A stretch of 64,000 nucleotides of DNA from Polyporus tsugae. Lineage: Eukaryota; Basidiomycota; Agaricomycetes; Polyporales; Polyporaceae. Positions 54,075-64,000 of this stretch are shown piece by piece. The stretch is from NCBI GenBank assembly GCA_024305745.1, contig JAHRBS010000009.1:2442788-2506787 (forward strand), in the 5' to 3' direction. Both the position numbers and the translations under genes were made by a program. Every line of letters begins with the position of its first letter. The first letter of the stretch is position 1. The notes under the pieces were generated by a model. That model searched no databases and had not been told where the DNA came from. It saw only the letters and a program-made list of their open reading frames with translations.

Positions 54075-55112
54075 TCACTGTGCGACCCAGGAACGGACCC
54101 ATACCCCGTCCAACGAATGAACCCGCACTCTGTACATGCAGGTAAACTCGTCCCGTCCCCAATTGGTTCGTACCACGAAAACAACGATTCTAAACTGCCT
54201 GCCCTTCAGTTTCTCGCCTTGAGAGCGAGGCACTGCAAAAGTTTGGAAGGGGATGTCCCTATCCACGTCGACCGTGAAGGATGTGAGGTGGACGAAGTGG
54301 GAACTTCTATGTTGGTTGTTTGCTCGATGATGGCGTCCTAGGCTTTCCGTAAGCGCGTCAAAGTCGCTCACAGCCAGCCCCGACTGGATCAAGCTCGAGG
54401 GATCATCCCCCTCTTCCAATAGTCCCCACAACTCCCCCTCTTTAGGCGCACTCTCCAGACCCATGCCCAGACTTCTCGGAAGGTGGTCAATGGTGACGGC
54501 GGATATGGTGATAGGGCGGGCGAGGGCTATTCCCAGAGTGCCATTTCGGCCTTCCATTGGCCAACAGTTGGCGGGGCCGACATTAAAGGATATGGCGTAA
54601 TCGGCATGCTGGAAGGGGATGTTGGATAGCCACCACCACCAGTTGAGGTACCAATGCCTGGGGAAACCATAGGTATACGTATCGGATGTCAAAGAATGCA
54701 CGATCTTCCCGCCAGAATACCAAGATGCAAAATCAGGGAGCCCGACGCCGTCCAAGTAGACGTGCCTGATCAAATCTGCCTCCAGGGTTTCAAACCGGCT
54801 CTGTAATGCCAATGCAATGTCATCATAGAGGAGTTCGTGCAGAGCCGTCCGTGCTGAATATCCGAATCAGACAGACGCCCACTGGAAATGACAACAGTAC
54901 TAGTTCTCACCGGTAGTGATAGCCATTTCCGCGAACACGGCTTGGCTCCAGTAGGTGGTTGCCACCACCAACAGGACCAAAATCGTTCTCTTCCTCAAAA
55001 CAACCTGTATTATCGAGCATGCATGCAGGAAACAGAAGACGGTTGTCATCCAGTCATCCAAAATACGGTCTAGGATGACATAGACGGACGAGAGGAAGCG
55101 GAGACGGATCAT
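54075..55112 (-). CDS. SUN-domain protein, two exons, apparently intact
   Basis: Exon 1 is 55112-54911 and begins ATG; the intron is 54910-54854 (57 bp, GTGAGAAC...ATATTCAG, phase 1); exon 2 is 54853-54075. The spliced product is 326 residues. Residues about 40-60 (RTILVLLVVATTYWSQAVFA) form one hydrophobic segment, a likely signal anchor. A short linker precedes the SUN domain (about residues 109-305) with PDFASWYSGGKIV, ANCWPMEG, GTLGIALARPITISAVTIDH, SAPKEGELWGL, SHFVHLTSFTVDVD, DIPFQTF and RTNWGRDEFTCMYRVRVH. SUN proteins span the inner nuclear membrane with the domain in the perinuclear space; many Agaricomycetes have several short SUN paralogs of unknown role. An excess loop (about DALTESLGRHHRANNQH) sits before FVHLT. 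No stop or frameshift seen; another decayed copy lies at 40.8-48.5 kb. Confidence 0.85.
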
Positions 55113-55160
55113 GCCAATGACAATGACGGCACAATGACGGCACGCTCCTAAAGAAGGTTG

Positions 55161-55170
55161 CTTTTATATC
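55161..55170 (-). promoter_or_regulatory. TATA box of the SUN gene
   Basis: GATATAAAAG on the minus strand, about 50 nt upstream of the ATG at 55112. Confidence 0.5.
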
Positions 55171-55399
55171 CCGCGGCCCACCGTGGGCGAGGCGCCAGTC
55201 CCCACGCCACAGCGAGGCCGTTACACCTGACGTAAGCGGGGCAGGCTCCACTTGTATCTCCCGCTACGAGAAACTCCCATGGCCGAAAATGGAACACGCG
55301 TTCGGGAACAGACGGGATCACGACCCCAATTGCAAGCTTAAGAGAGCTTTACGGTCCCCAGGAAATCTGGCCACCTGCAGACTCGTGAGCACATCTCGA

Positions 55400-57910
55400 C
55401 ATGATTCCAGTGAGCCTATGCATGACCAGTGTTACTCCAGTTTCTGTGTACAGCTGCCCCTATCGGGTCTCAAGGTCCCATCCAGGCAGCGGTGTCCTAG
55501 CCGGAGAGGTTCACTGGATCGATCCCAGACGCATGGCTTTCAGGAGTTTGAGCGCGAACGGGCCGAGTCTCGACGAGTTGGCCGACCAGCCCTTCACGCC
55601 TCTGCACTGGAGAAGACCACCGACATTCGATGAAATCGGGCAGCGCCGACGCCAACAAAACTATGCGCAAGGGTCTTCTGGCAAATATATACCTCAGCAG
55701 GAGGCGCGTCCAGGAGATGCTCGTGAATCCTGGCAGAACGCACTTCAGGATAAAGTTCTGTGAGAGTCTTTCCGGGCGACGCTCGACGCCCTACGTGCTC
55801 AAGCGCTCAAGGCTCAGGATTCAATATTCTCGAGTCGCTGCGAGGAGAAGGGGACAGAATCCTCACACCGTCCTCGACGCCGCCCCTCATCTCGCTAATG
55901 TTTTCTCTACCCCCGGTGTTGACAAGCACATTGCGAAGACGCTCGGGATATGGCGCGCTGTCGCTCGGGAGAAGGCGGCCGAGCAGGTCATTTCCGCCCG
56001 CTTTGATGATCCTCTGACCAAGGCGTTCTGACAAGTTCATTCACTTCGACCAGCTCTACGTCGCTATCGACTCCGGTTTTGACCATGGCGACGAACCCAA
56101 AGACTTCTTGTCAAGCAAGACCAGTTCTGCGCGCGAAAGCCGGTACAGTGGGCCGAAGCCGACTGGATCCGCGTCTTCGATGTCTGGTCGGCAGCAGTTG
56201 TCTTCCATCATCGCGAGGCCAAACTCGATTACAAGCGGCTCATTCTTAACGTCTTCCGCGCTCGGTGCCACAAGCCTTACATTGCCATTCGGACCGACCA
56301 CGACATCTGGCAAGAGCATACGAAGAGTGTGTTCCATCTGGACGATCGCGCTCATGCGGATATTCCACTGCTTGGGCACCTTACGAACCCATACGTGGCG
56401 CCGACTCGCGGGGGGCCTTCGAGCTCGCTTTTCAATTGCGTCTCTGCGTCGAAGCGCACGCCGGTTCTTTGCGAGGACTGGAATTTCGGTCGTTGCGACC
56501 GCCCTTGCCATGGCCAAGCACCGCACTAAGGACGTCCCCTAGGTTGAAACTCCCTTCCGTGTCCGGACCTTGCTCGCACAATATCCCCCTCCAAATCAAT
56601 GTTTCGTTGAGTCGGTGCACTGGGACCTGGAGAGCGGCTTCTGGCCTCTCGACGAAGAGGAATGGAGCACAGACGCCGAGGATACAGACGAGCAGCTATC
56701 CCAGGGAGGAACCGGACTTGGACGCAGTCCGAGCGTTCCACGACCGAGAGGTCGGTATCGTCCTTTGGTCGTCTCCCGTCGACCCGCATCTTGCGCCATG
56801 CATGAAGACCTCACCCTGTTCATCATTTGGCAGAACTAGAAGGCGCACGTAGTCACCAACCATTCTGCCTCCGGACATAACGATGGGATCACGCACGTAA
56901 GGTGCGATACAACACCATGCACGACCGATCAAGCGCTCCTCTCACCGGCCGTTTACGCTCCATTAGTCCAACGTCAGCAAAGCGTTTTTAAACCTGCCTG
57001 CACTCACTGTGGCAACGACACCAAGCTGTCGGCGTCGACAATGGCTTCCACATCGCCGGCCGCCTGGTCCTTGGTTCTCGCGCGTCCCTGCTAATCTAGT
57101 GCGCGGTCTCAGATCTCAGCCCTTCTCTGTTAGATCACCTCTTGCTGGCCTTAGATCAAAGGCTTGTGCGTCTGCATGGACAACTTCCACGGCTGGGACT
57201 TCGACGGACTGGACTTCTTGATCCTCTTCCGTGGCCGCTTCCGCCCGCGACGTCAAGCACTGCTCCTCATTCCACGGGACTACGTCGGCTGCCCCTTTGA
57301 AGATGAGAGAAACAGTTCGGTGGCCGACAGCCGAAGATCATTGGCTGTTGGGTCGATATCATCGTAGCCACCATCTCTATGCCGCTATCCGTAGTCGACA
57401 CCACTATCGAGTCCATCATCACTTCCTTGGTTCTGCGTCGCGTAAAGCACGGCTTCGTGACTGGCTTCGCCTCGCAGGGCATCTCAATGGATCCTGAATG
57501 CCATCCAGTGGGGACGGCCAGCCCTCACGAAACTTCACCGCAAAATCTCTGGCAAGACCAATCCCAACGCGTGGGTTTCTTCATCTGACAGGTTATCACG
57601 GACCTATCTGGTTCCGTGATATCCTCCCCTCTGCAATCGGCGTCCGTTTGGTCGATCAAGCTCAAGGCCGACGAGCCCCTGAGGTCCTGAGGAAGCGTAC
57701 GTCTATGAGCATGCCTTTGTATAGTTTGAACATCGCCTATTCAAGGTTCTGCCGCGCGTCGAGTACCGTACACACTCCGCGCGACCTCCATCGGGCTCGC
57801 GGAAGACGACATGGAAGCAAATTTCGGACGCAACATTCATACGCCCATCGTCATCACAGAAAGCCCACACCCAAGAAAGTCCCCCTCCCCCTCGCCGGGC
57901 CGGATCCGGC
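55400..57910 (+). pseudogene. Reverse-transcriptase retroelement relic (DIRS-like or related)
   Basis: Two parts in several frames. The first (about 55530-56530) has LADQPFTPLHWRRPPTFDEIG, then LYVAIDSGFDHGDEPKDF, VFDVWSAAVVFHHREAKLDY and a cysteine cluster CEDWNFGRCDRPCHGQAPH, like the gag-like ORF preceding RT in a family of Agaricomycete retroelements. The second (56540-57900) contains VETPFRVRTLLAQYPPP, SNVSKAFLNLPAL (56967-57005), VCMDNFHGWDFDGLDFL (57169-57215), FRPRRQALLLIPRDYVGCPFE and a GH-LN thumb-like part. Two catalytic aspartates are replaced: SNVS for SDVS (56970-56972) and CMDN for YMDD (57182-57184). Many stops and shifts. I saw no LTR or tyrosine recombinase, so the class is uncertain. 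Confidence 0.7.
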
Positions 57911-60251
57911 GGGGGACACCTTGTAAGCGCCAGATACCAGCCGCGTCGTCGCGACAATCCTTGTCACTAGTACTGTGAGCGGGTCCAAGGCCACACATAC
58001 GTAGACTTAGCAGCACTCACTGTAAATGCAATGTTGTAGTCAAGAAGTGCAAATGATCTGTTGAATATTTATGTTGCGTTCTCCTCACCGCACGCGCCTC
58101 AAATGACTTGGACTAACCATCCCCAGAATGCGTCAAATCCATCCATCTCCTTGTGCAGCCTCAAAAATCTGCAGTAATATGTAAATAGCTCAACGGGGTT
58201 GAGTTGATTTGTCCGCGCGCAGCACGCGGGTTCGGGGACTACATGCGCGAAGGTGGGAACTTGAGAGTGGGTAAGAGATCATCGGACTCTCGTCATTTCC
58301 ACCGGTAATACTGCCGCGCGCAAGTCCAGGTATGCTCTTAGCGTCCCTGGATCCCTTCGCGATGTTTACAAAGAACCTGTGCTACCGCGCGCACGGAATT
58401 AACACTTTTCTTTCACAGAAAACTATGACAGTCGGGCGGCCGGGGATGGGTGCGCCTATCCATTTGCTTGAACGGGCTGTCACGTGCAGCAACAAATCCC
58501 CCGATCGCTCCCGCGAACGTGCCGGGGGACAGGGGATGGGGGGATTTCTGAAGCACCGGGAACGGTAGTTGGAGAGTGTAGGCGGCCGCCATTTCTTTAT
58601 CCCGTCGCAGCTGCGCTCCACATTCTCCTGAGGGCTCTTCTGCGTGCGCAGATTCCTCCACCCTTTTCACTGCCGCTGTACCGGGCGATCGCGAATTGTA
58701 CACCTTAACCTGCACCATGCGAAACGCGCCAGTCGATCGCGAAATCTTACATGAACGTCGGTTCGGCTGGTTAATAACCTTAGAATCCTAGACCAACAGA
58801 ATACAGGTCACCTTCCGTACCTTAAACCCAACCATGAAACCCCGAGTGACAGAGGATATATAGCACTTAATGCGCGCCCATGGCGCCGGGCCGTACCTCC
58901 CCTGTCAGCCTCAAAACCATCCACCAATCACCACAATGTTTGCAAGTGGCGGGCCGTCAAACTGTCACAGTAATTTACCCAGCCATACCAATAAACCTGC
59001 AACAGACCCCAATCTACTCATACATCTGCGAGACCCTTGCCGAGCACTGGTTCTAGCTTCGCTGCTGACAGTCTCTATTGACGTTTGGACCCTATATCAT
59101 CTCCTTGCGCCTCCTCATTGTACCAAACTACTGGCCGGAAATGAGTCAGTACAAATCTGCAGGCACCGCAACCAACGTACCTCTGATGCTCAGTTGTCCG
59201 AGAGTCAACCAGGTGCATCCATCACGACCTGCGACTCTTCGTCGATCGAGGACATGCTTGCGTTTCGTGCATCACGAGTGCAGAGCGCGTGTATGTTGCG
59301 CAGCTGCTGCTTTGTTTCGCTGCCTGGACGCGACCATCGTCACGGACATGGCGACACCATCTCCCTGGGTGGTCATCCTGCATGAAACTTAAGAACGCGA
59401 ACAATAAACCATGCCAACACCATGGTCATAGAAACTCAATCTTGCGCGCTGTCGGTCTGCACACCAACTCAGTATGGAAACTGTTGTCGTCCTAACCATC
59501 CCGTGTCAGACAAAGCAGTTCAAGGATGTTTTATAAAAGCGGGTCCGACACTCACCATCAAATATTGGTTTCTCCGACGTCCTGCGAGTCCAATGCCTCC
59601 TCTGGTTTTGAAAAGCTGTGATGGAATCGCTTGTATCCCAGGCGCAATGGTGCAGGTGTAGTGAGCGACATGAGAAAACGTACCTCGATACAACCTCAGA
59701 GCCGATGGGCCTCCTCCGGCGCGCGCAACAGCTTCACCCCTGGGGCGTCGAGCATTTGGGACGGTTCATATTTTTCTTCAGAGCTGCTCTAATGAGTCTA
59801 CGTTCGGTCAAGAGTCAGTTCATTCGCAATTCCGTTGAAGGGATATATGACTTATGAAGTAGACGCTGAACTCCACGAAATGGCCTTGACGCAGCTCACT
59901 TTCCCGATCTTGAGGTGAGACTCTTGCCGAAGGGACGCAAAGAGCCAGGGTCATGTGCACAGAGATGATTTCGGGTGTGCAAGAGGCCTAGGTATTGATA
60001 TAAGCACACGATTGGAATTGGGAATGACGACCCGGGATACATGGGGGATATCTAGCATGATGGACAAAATTAGGTTTGTGCTGCCATGCCTATGCGTCGG
60101 TGTTGGGCGACTAGTACGGCGAATGGCTGAATTAGCGCCGACTTCGGGCTGTGCACATCGATCGACTACCCTCCTTCCTCCTCCTCCTCGCTCCTCTGCC
60201 TCCTACCCCGCCCTCGTCCCGGACCAGTGCCCCTCCTGAATGCTCTGATCT
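57911..60251. other. Intergenic, no supported gene
   Basis: A 171-codon plus-strand frame (58870-59385) shows no recognisable domain. No RNA gene or repeat recognised. Confidence 0.4.
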
Positions 60252-60689
60252 ATGACTCGATTCCTGAGTCAATATCCTTCGCGCGTACGTGGGCGGCTCT
60301 GGCTGCTTGAAGTGGTCACCCTCTGCGAGGCTCTGGCATGTGCGGTGCGATGTCACACCTCGCGTACCGTCCGCTGCAGCCCCGAGAATGCAGCCATCTA
60401 TCAGATGTTCCTGTCCCCTACGACCGCTGTACGTCTTGGTAACGGACGTTGGTGGCTTTCCATCCACATCGCATCGGAGCCATTCGAGAAGTCTGACAGA
60501 GTTCCTCCCAGGGCCAGATTATGAAAACTCTCTACGACCCTGGCATCTCCGATCTCGCCTTGCCACTCATGGGTGGGGACTGAGTCATCCTGGTGAGTGG
60601 TTCTTGTAGTACCCCCCTTTGTGTTGCTTAGCTATGAACTTCAGGCCTACAGCCAACCGCATGGCTCGCTCTTCGACTCGCTGCCTTGA
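60252..60689 (+). pseudogene. Unknown three-exon gene fragment with one in-frame TGA
   Basis: Exon A (60252-60428, ATG start) reads RGRLWLLEVVTLCEALACAV and ENAAIYQMFLSPTTA. Intron 60429-60511 (GTACGT...CTCCCAG). Exon B (60512-60592) reads GQIMKTLYDPGISDLALPLM, then GGD, TGA (60581-60583), VIL. Intron 60593-60644 (GTGAGT...AACTTCAG). Exon C reads AYSQPHGSLFDSLP and a stop. Both introns keep phase 0, which supports real gene structure. Family not recognised. The TGA suggests recent loss, unless exon B ends earlier by another splice site. Confidence 0.45.
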
Positions 60690-63600
60690 GCTTGACTTTC
60701 AAAGAAGAAGAAAAAAAAGGGAGCAAACAAAAAGAACGTCTCCGTCAAAGCGATAGATGCGCAAGGCACTGTCTGCTGTAACCTCCGGCAGGTATGTCCT
60801 CCACCCCTGTAGTACTCTTTGCATTATGGGCACCCGCACCTTTGTTTCTTGCATTCCATGACGCCTATTGGGCGGCCAGGTAATAACCTGGGTGGAGGAT
60901 TGCCGGTCAACATATCGTATGGGGAGGCTCCGTCTGCCGAATAACCCAGGCTGTTCTGACCATCATCTCTCTGATACTTTGTGGCTATGTCTAGATCAGT
61001 TGGGTGGCCGAATGTACGGAGAACAGCCGTAGGCACCCTCGCAAATATCGCTTGCGGCGATCCACGCTGCGGATGCGTAGTAAGTGGTATTGGCCCGTAC
61101 AAAGTCCCCCACCCCTGAAGTCTTCCTGCCTCCTTTGAAGATCCTCAACGGGTGTGGCCCTCTTCGCTTGTCGCCGGAGTTATTCAGTGCGTATCCTTCC
61201 CATTTGAGTCGTGTATCTAGATTCGTTGAGTGAGGCTAATGGATTTCGTTCTCAACAGCCGAAGTGTGATCTCGTCGTAGCAGCCTCGTTCGTGTTTCTG
61301 TTTCACCTGTCGTTCCACTGGCAGCCGTACATCATCGGCGGGCGACATTTTTCTTGCGGTCGCTCAGACCTACGAACGCGCACCAACATCATCGGGGAAG
61401 AGTCCTAATAGCCAGGAAGGCAGACAGCGGCGGCACAATGAGTGCTGAAGCACGGCGCGTGCTGAGCCTTTTAGTCCACAACCGTCTCGGTACATAACTG
61501 GCCTGAAGGCACAAAGGTAGTGTCTCCTCACTAGGTTACTTCGAATCTGCTTAATCGTAATCATAGAACATGGAGTAACGTATCCACGGGCGGTGGATTT
61601 TGCACAGCTGACGTCTCAGCATGCATGCCTCTTCTACGGTGGCAGCTTGCGTTGCGGTCCAGTGTACACAGTACCGGCCTATCGTGGCCGTCGCCATAGA
61701 GGAAATATCCGCCAACTTATCACCAAGGCCTTGGAGGACAAACCGTTTGTGGAGATATGTGACGCGGACCCGTGATAAGAGCCAAGTCGGACTAGGTGAT
61801 ATCCTCCCGTAGAAGGCAGCGAAGTCATAGTTTTGGGATGATTCGGAAGGCTGACGTGTACTAGGTTCTCGAAGGCCCACCCAGGCATGATCATGTATGA
61901 CATGTATGCATGCCTGAAGTCCTGATGAGAGTTGTGCCGTGCTGTGTCGTACTATCAAGGGATTGCAGCTTACATGTTACACTTTACGGATCCCATGCCC
62001 TCCCCGTTGGACTTCATGCAGCTCCGGCCAGTAACGATTCAACTACGACCACAAGGCATTTGAGGCTCTGCGGAAGCAGGAAGAGCTGTCTGGTATGTAA
62101 ATATGTATTGTATATCCGACGGCCGTCTTCTAACCTCCATGTTTCGTTTAGAACGTTGCGCTCGGAGTCGTGGCTCTATTTTCGTGATTCGTCTGCACAG
62201 AGAACTGGCGGCAATCCGGATTGCTGAAGCTGGTCCAGGTCGTCCGTGATGGCATTCAAGTTTCAACGTGTTCCGTACGTCCACGTTCCTGTACATCTCG
62301 CATGCCATGCATTTCCGCCCTAACATTATGGCAATACCAAGCTTTTGCTGCTCTGCACTCGGATTTGCCCAGGAGTGGTCGACGAACGTCTTTCGGACTT
62401 CCAACGTACCGCCGAAAACTTGTCTTTCGACCCAGGTCCGTCAGTTCCTTTACACAGAGGGAACAACCGGATGCCGCTGTGGCAGAGGGGGAACCTCAAG
62501 CAATTGATTCACCGGCTTCCTTTGTCCTACGCTCAGGAGGTGCGAGATGGCACAGCGGTCTTACCCCGGCGGCCATCACCCACATCCGATTCGTCAAATA
62601 AGGTCATCTCCCCCTTTCCTCCCTTCCTAGGCTGCACTCTCAACATTGTTCTATGTGGCAGACACTCCCTCCCGGGCGCAATTTCCGGGCAACTCCTTTA
62701 CCCTCGCCTCCCGGTCCCCGACGCGCTTCATGCTTGACGAAGTCATTGACCTCAACAGGGGGGACGGCGGTTTGCGCCCCTTGCGGTAAAGGTCCCCGTC
62801 ATGCAAACATATCTTGCCCCCCATCGGCTCCGTTTGGCCGTGGAGCTGGCATTCTAAGGATTCAGGGCACGTATGGTCCTGTCACATGTGGCGCGAGGGC
62901 ACCACAGCATGTAGCTAGGAATTGCCAATTCCCTAGGTCTGATAATCGGCGGCCTAATCCTTGGCGGAGGTTCCACGGATCATGTACTGCTTCCTTGCAC
63001 CCGCGCTTGAAGCGGACAAGTGATGCCAAAAATGGTTCGTTGTCCACAACGTCTGGGCATTCCGGGCTGACGACTGGCGGGGTCCATCGAGACCCTGTCT
63101 GATGCGTCCCGAGGTTGGCATTGTGAATGGTTGACAACAAAAGTTTGAACTTGATGATAGTAGCTCTAGGGGTTTGTAGAATATATCATCTTCTTACTGT
63201 GTAGCCATTGTCTGCGTGTGTCTGCAAGGACAATCCAACAGGTTGGTACAGTAGACAGAACTTCATGACTTTAGACCAGGCACATCGAGCGTACGTCCCT
63301 ACTACGGGTTAGATCCGGTCAGTACATCTGTCGAACCTTGAAACCTCGTACTGGTTCAACGGCTGCCTCGGAGCGGCACGGACAAGTTGTATGGTCGCCC
63401 CTTGGATAAGCGCTAAAGCATTCAAACCTCGACAATGTTCACTCCCACTCCCACACTAAGTATGTCGTACTGTCTTTAGCCTGCCTACCCAACGGTCCCC
63501 AGCCTTCACACCGGGGAAGACCCTTGCCTTGGAAATAGAAGCCAACATCCCATGGAACTATGTTGCCGCAGAGCAATCAATGCGGCGGACACCCTTCCCT

Positions 63601-64000
63601 TCCATCACGATTCGTAGTCGGGGGTAACGAGAGCAGCGACGTTTGTACGCAATGGTGGCTGCACTCTGCAGAAAGAAATTTGCGCCCATTCACTTGATAG
63701 ATCTGAGCCTGCTTGCGGTTAACCGCAAAGGACATCGTGGACTGATGTACGAATTATTGATAGCGGTATGGATGTGAAAATACCTTGTTTGAGCCATGAC
63801 GAAGGACTTTTCGGGTGCTAGTTGTCCGTCCAACCCGACAGCCCAATCTGGCGACGATTGAGGCATATCGGATTCTCCATACGGGATAAGTTTGCGATTC
63901 GAGGAGTTTGTCGTAAGTGGGGCCTGCTAAACGTATGTCCCAGCACATGGGCCCGTCGAGGACTGAATGTGTGAGAAGAGAGGTCCGCAACGTCCAGTTT
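60690..64000. other. No supported gene in the last 3.3 kb
   Basis: Open frames up to 149 codons (62653-63102) lack recognisable domains, and no TIR, LTR or RNA gene was seen. Fragments near 62200-62740 look coding-like but could not be joined. Confidence 0.35.

Noticed and set aside
53883..54341. 152-codon plus-strand ORF
   Set aside because: Its 3' half is antisense to the SUN gene exon 2, which has clear domain support.
1..64000. CRISPR arrays, bacterial operons or rRNA genes
   Set aside because: No spaced direct repeats, Shine-Dalgarno-led gene strings or conserved rRNA segments were seen; the DNA is eukaryotic.

Overview
The window looks like a repeat-rich accessory region of a filamentous basidiomycete genome, most likely an Agaricomycete. 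The reasons are short GT-AG introns (about 45-60 bp), Ty3/gypsy chromoviruses with chromodomain integrases, RecQ-like and SUN-domain gene copies, and a small Zn(II)2Cys6 gene. There is no sign of bacterial operons, CRISPR, rRNA or convincing tRNA genes. Everything here is read by eye; no database search was run.

Layout. 1-10420 holds two tandem Ty3/gypsy copies (element 1, truncated at the window start, and element 2) that share one middle LTR (3385-4402), itself split by a 570-bp TA-flanked MITE. 10616-12433 (minus) is a decayed RecQ-like helicase. 12512-19695 (minus) is a complete Ty3/gypsy element (element 3) with 195-bp LTRs, a perfect 5-bp target duplication, intact gag and pol and a conserved extra ORF. 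20305-22167 is a candidate terminal-inverted-repeat (TIR) transposon with a second TIR element nested inside it. 22365-25763 carries a PHD-like pseudogene (minus) and a truncated, frameshifted copy of the nucleolar GTPase NOG1 (plus). 25764-34900 is mostly relics, a dispersed repeat and a low-complexity repeat-protein ORF. 34941-36570 is a relic of a PMCA-type calcium ATPase. 37151-38790 is another TIR transposon with a nested 415-bp MITE. 40780-48520 is a SUN-domain pseudogene split by element 4 (41277-48438), a sister copy of element 3 with nearly identical LTRs but several stop codons. 50781-51198 is a compact Zn(II)2Cys6 gene, 54075-55112 an apparently intact two-exon SUN-domain gene, and 55400-57910 a decayed reverse-transcriptase retroelement. 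The last 6 kb holds only one recognisable set of decayed exons of unknown function (60252-60689).

How it works together. This is mainly a mobile-element graveyard with nested insertions. Decay is dominated by CpG to TpG/CpA transitions: CGA codons became TGA, and catalytic aspartates of reverse transcriptases became asparagine. Both LTR families carry an 11-nt (or near) complementarity between the presumed RNA 5' end and the primer binding site, the hallmark of Tf1/sushi-type self-primed reverse transcription. Candidate functional genes are element 3 gag/pol/ORF1, the SUN gene at 54-55 kb and the Zn2Cys6 gene at 51 kb; nearly all other coding sequence is broken.
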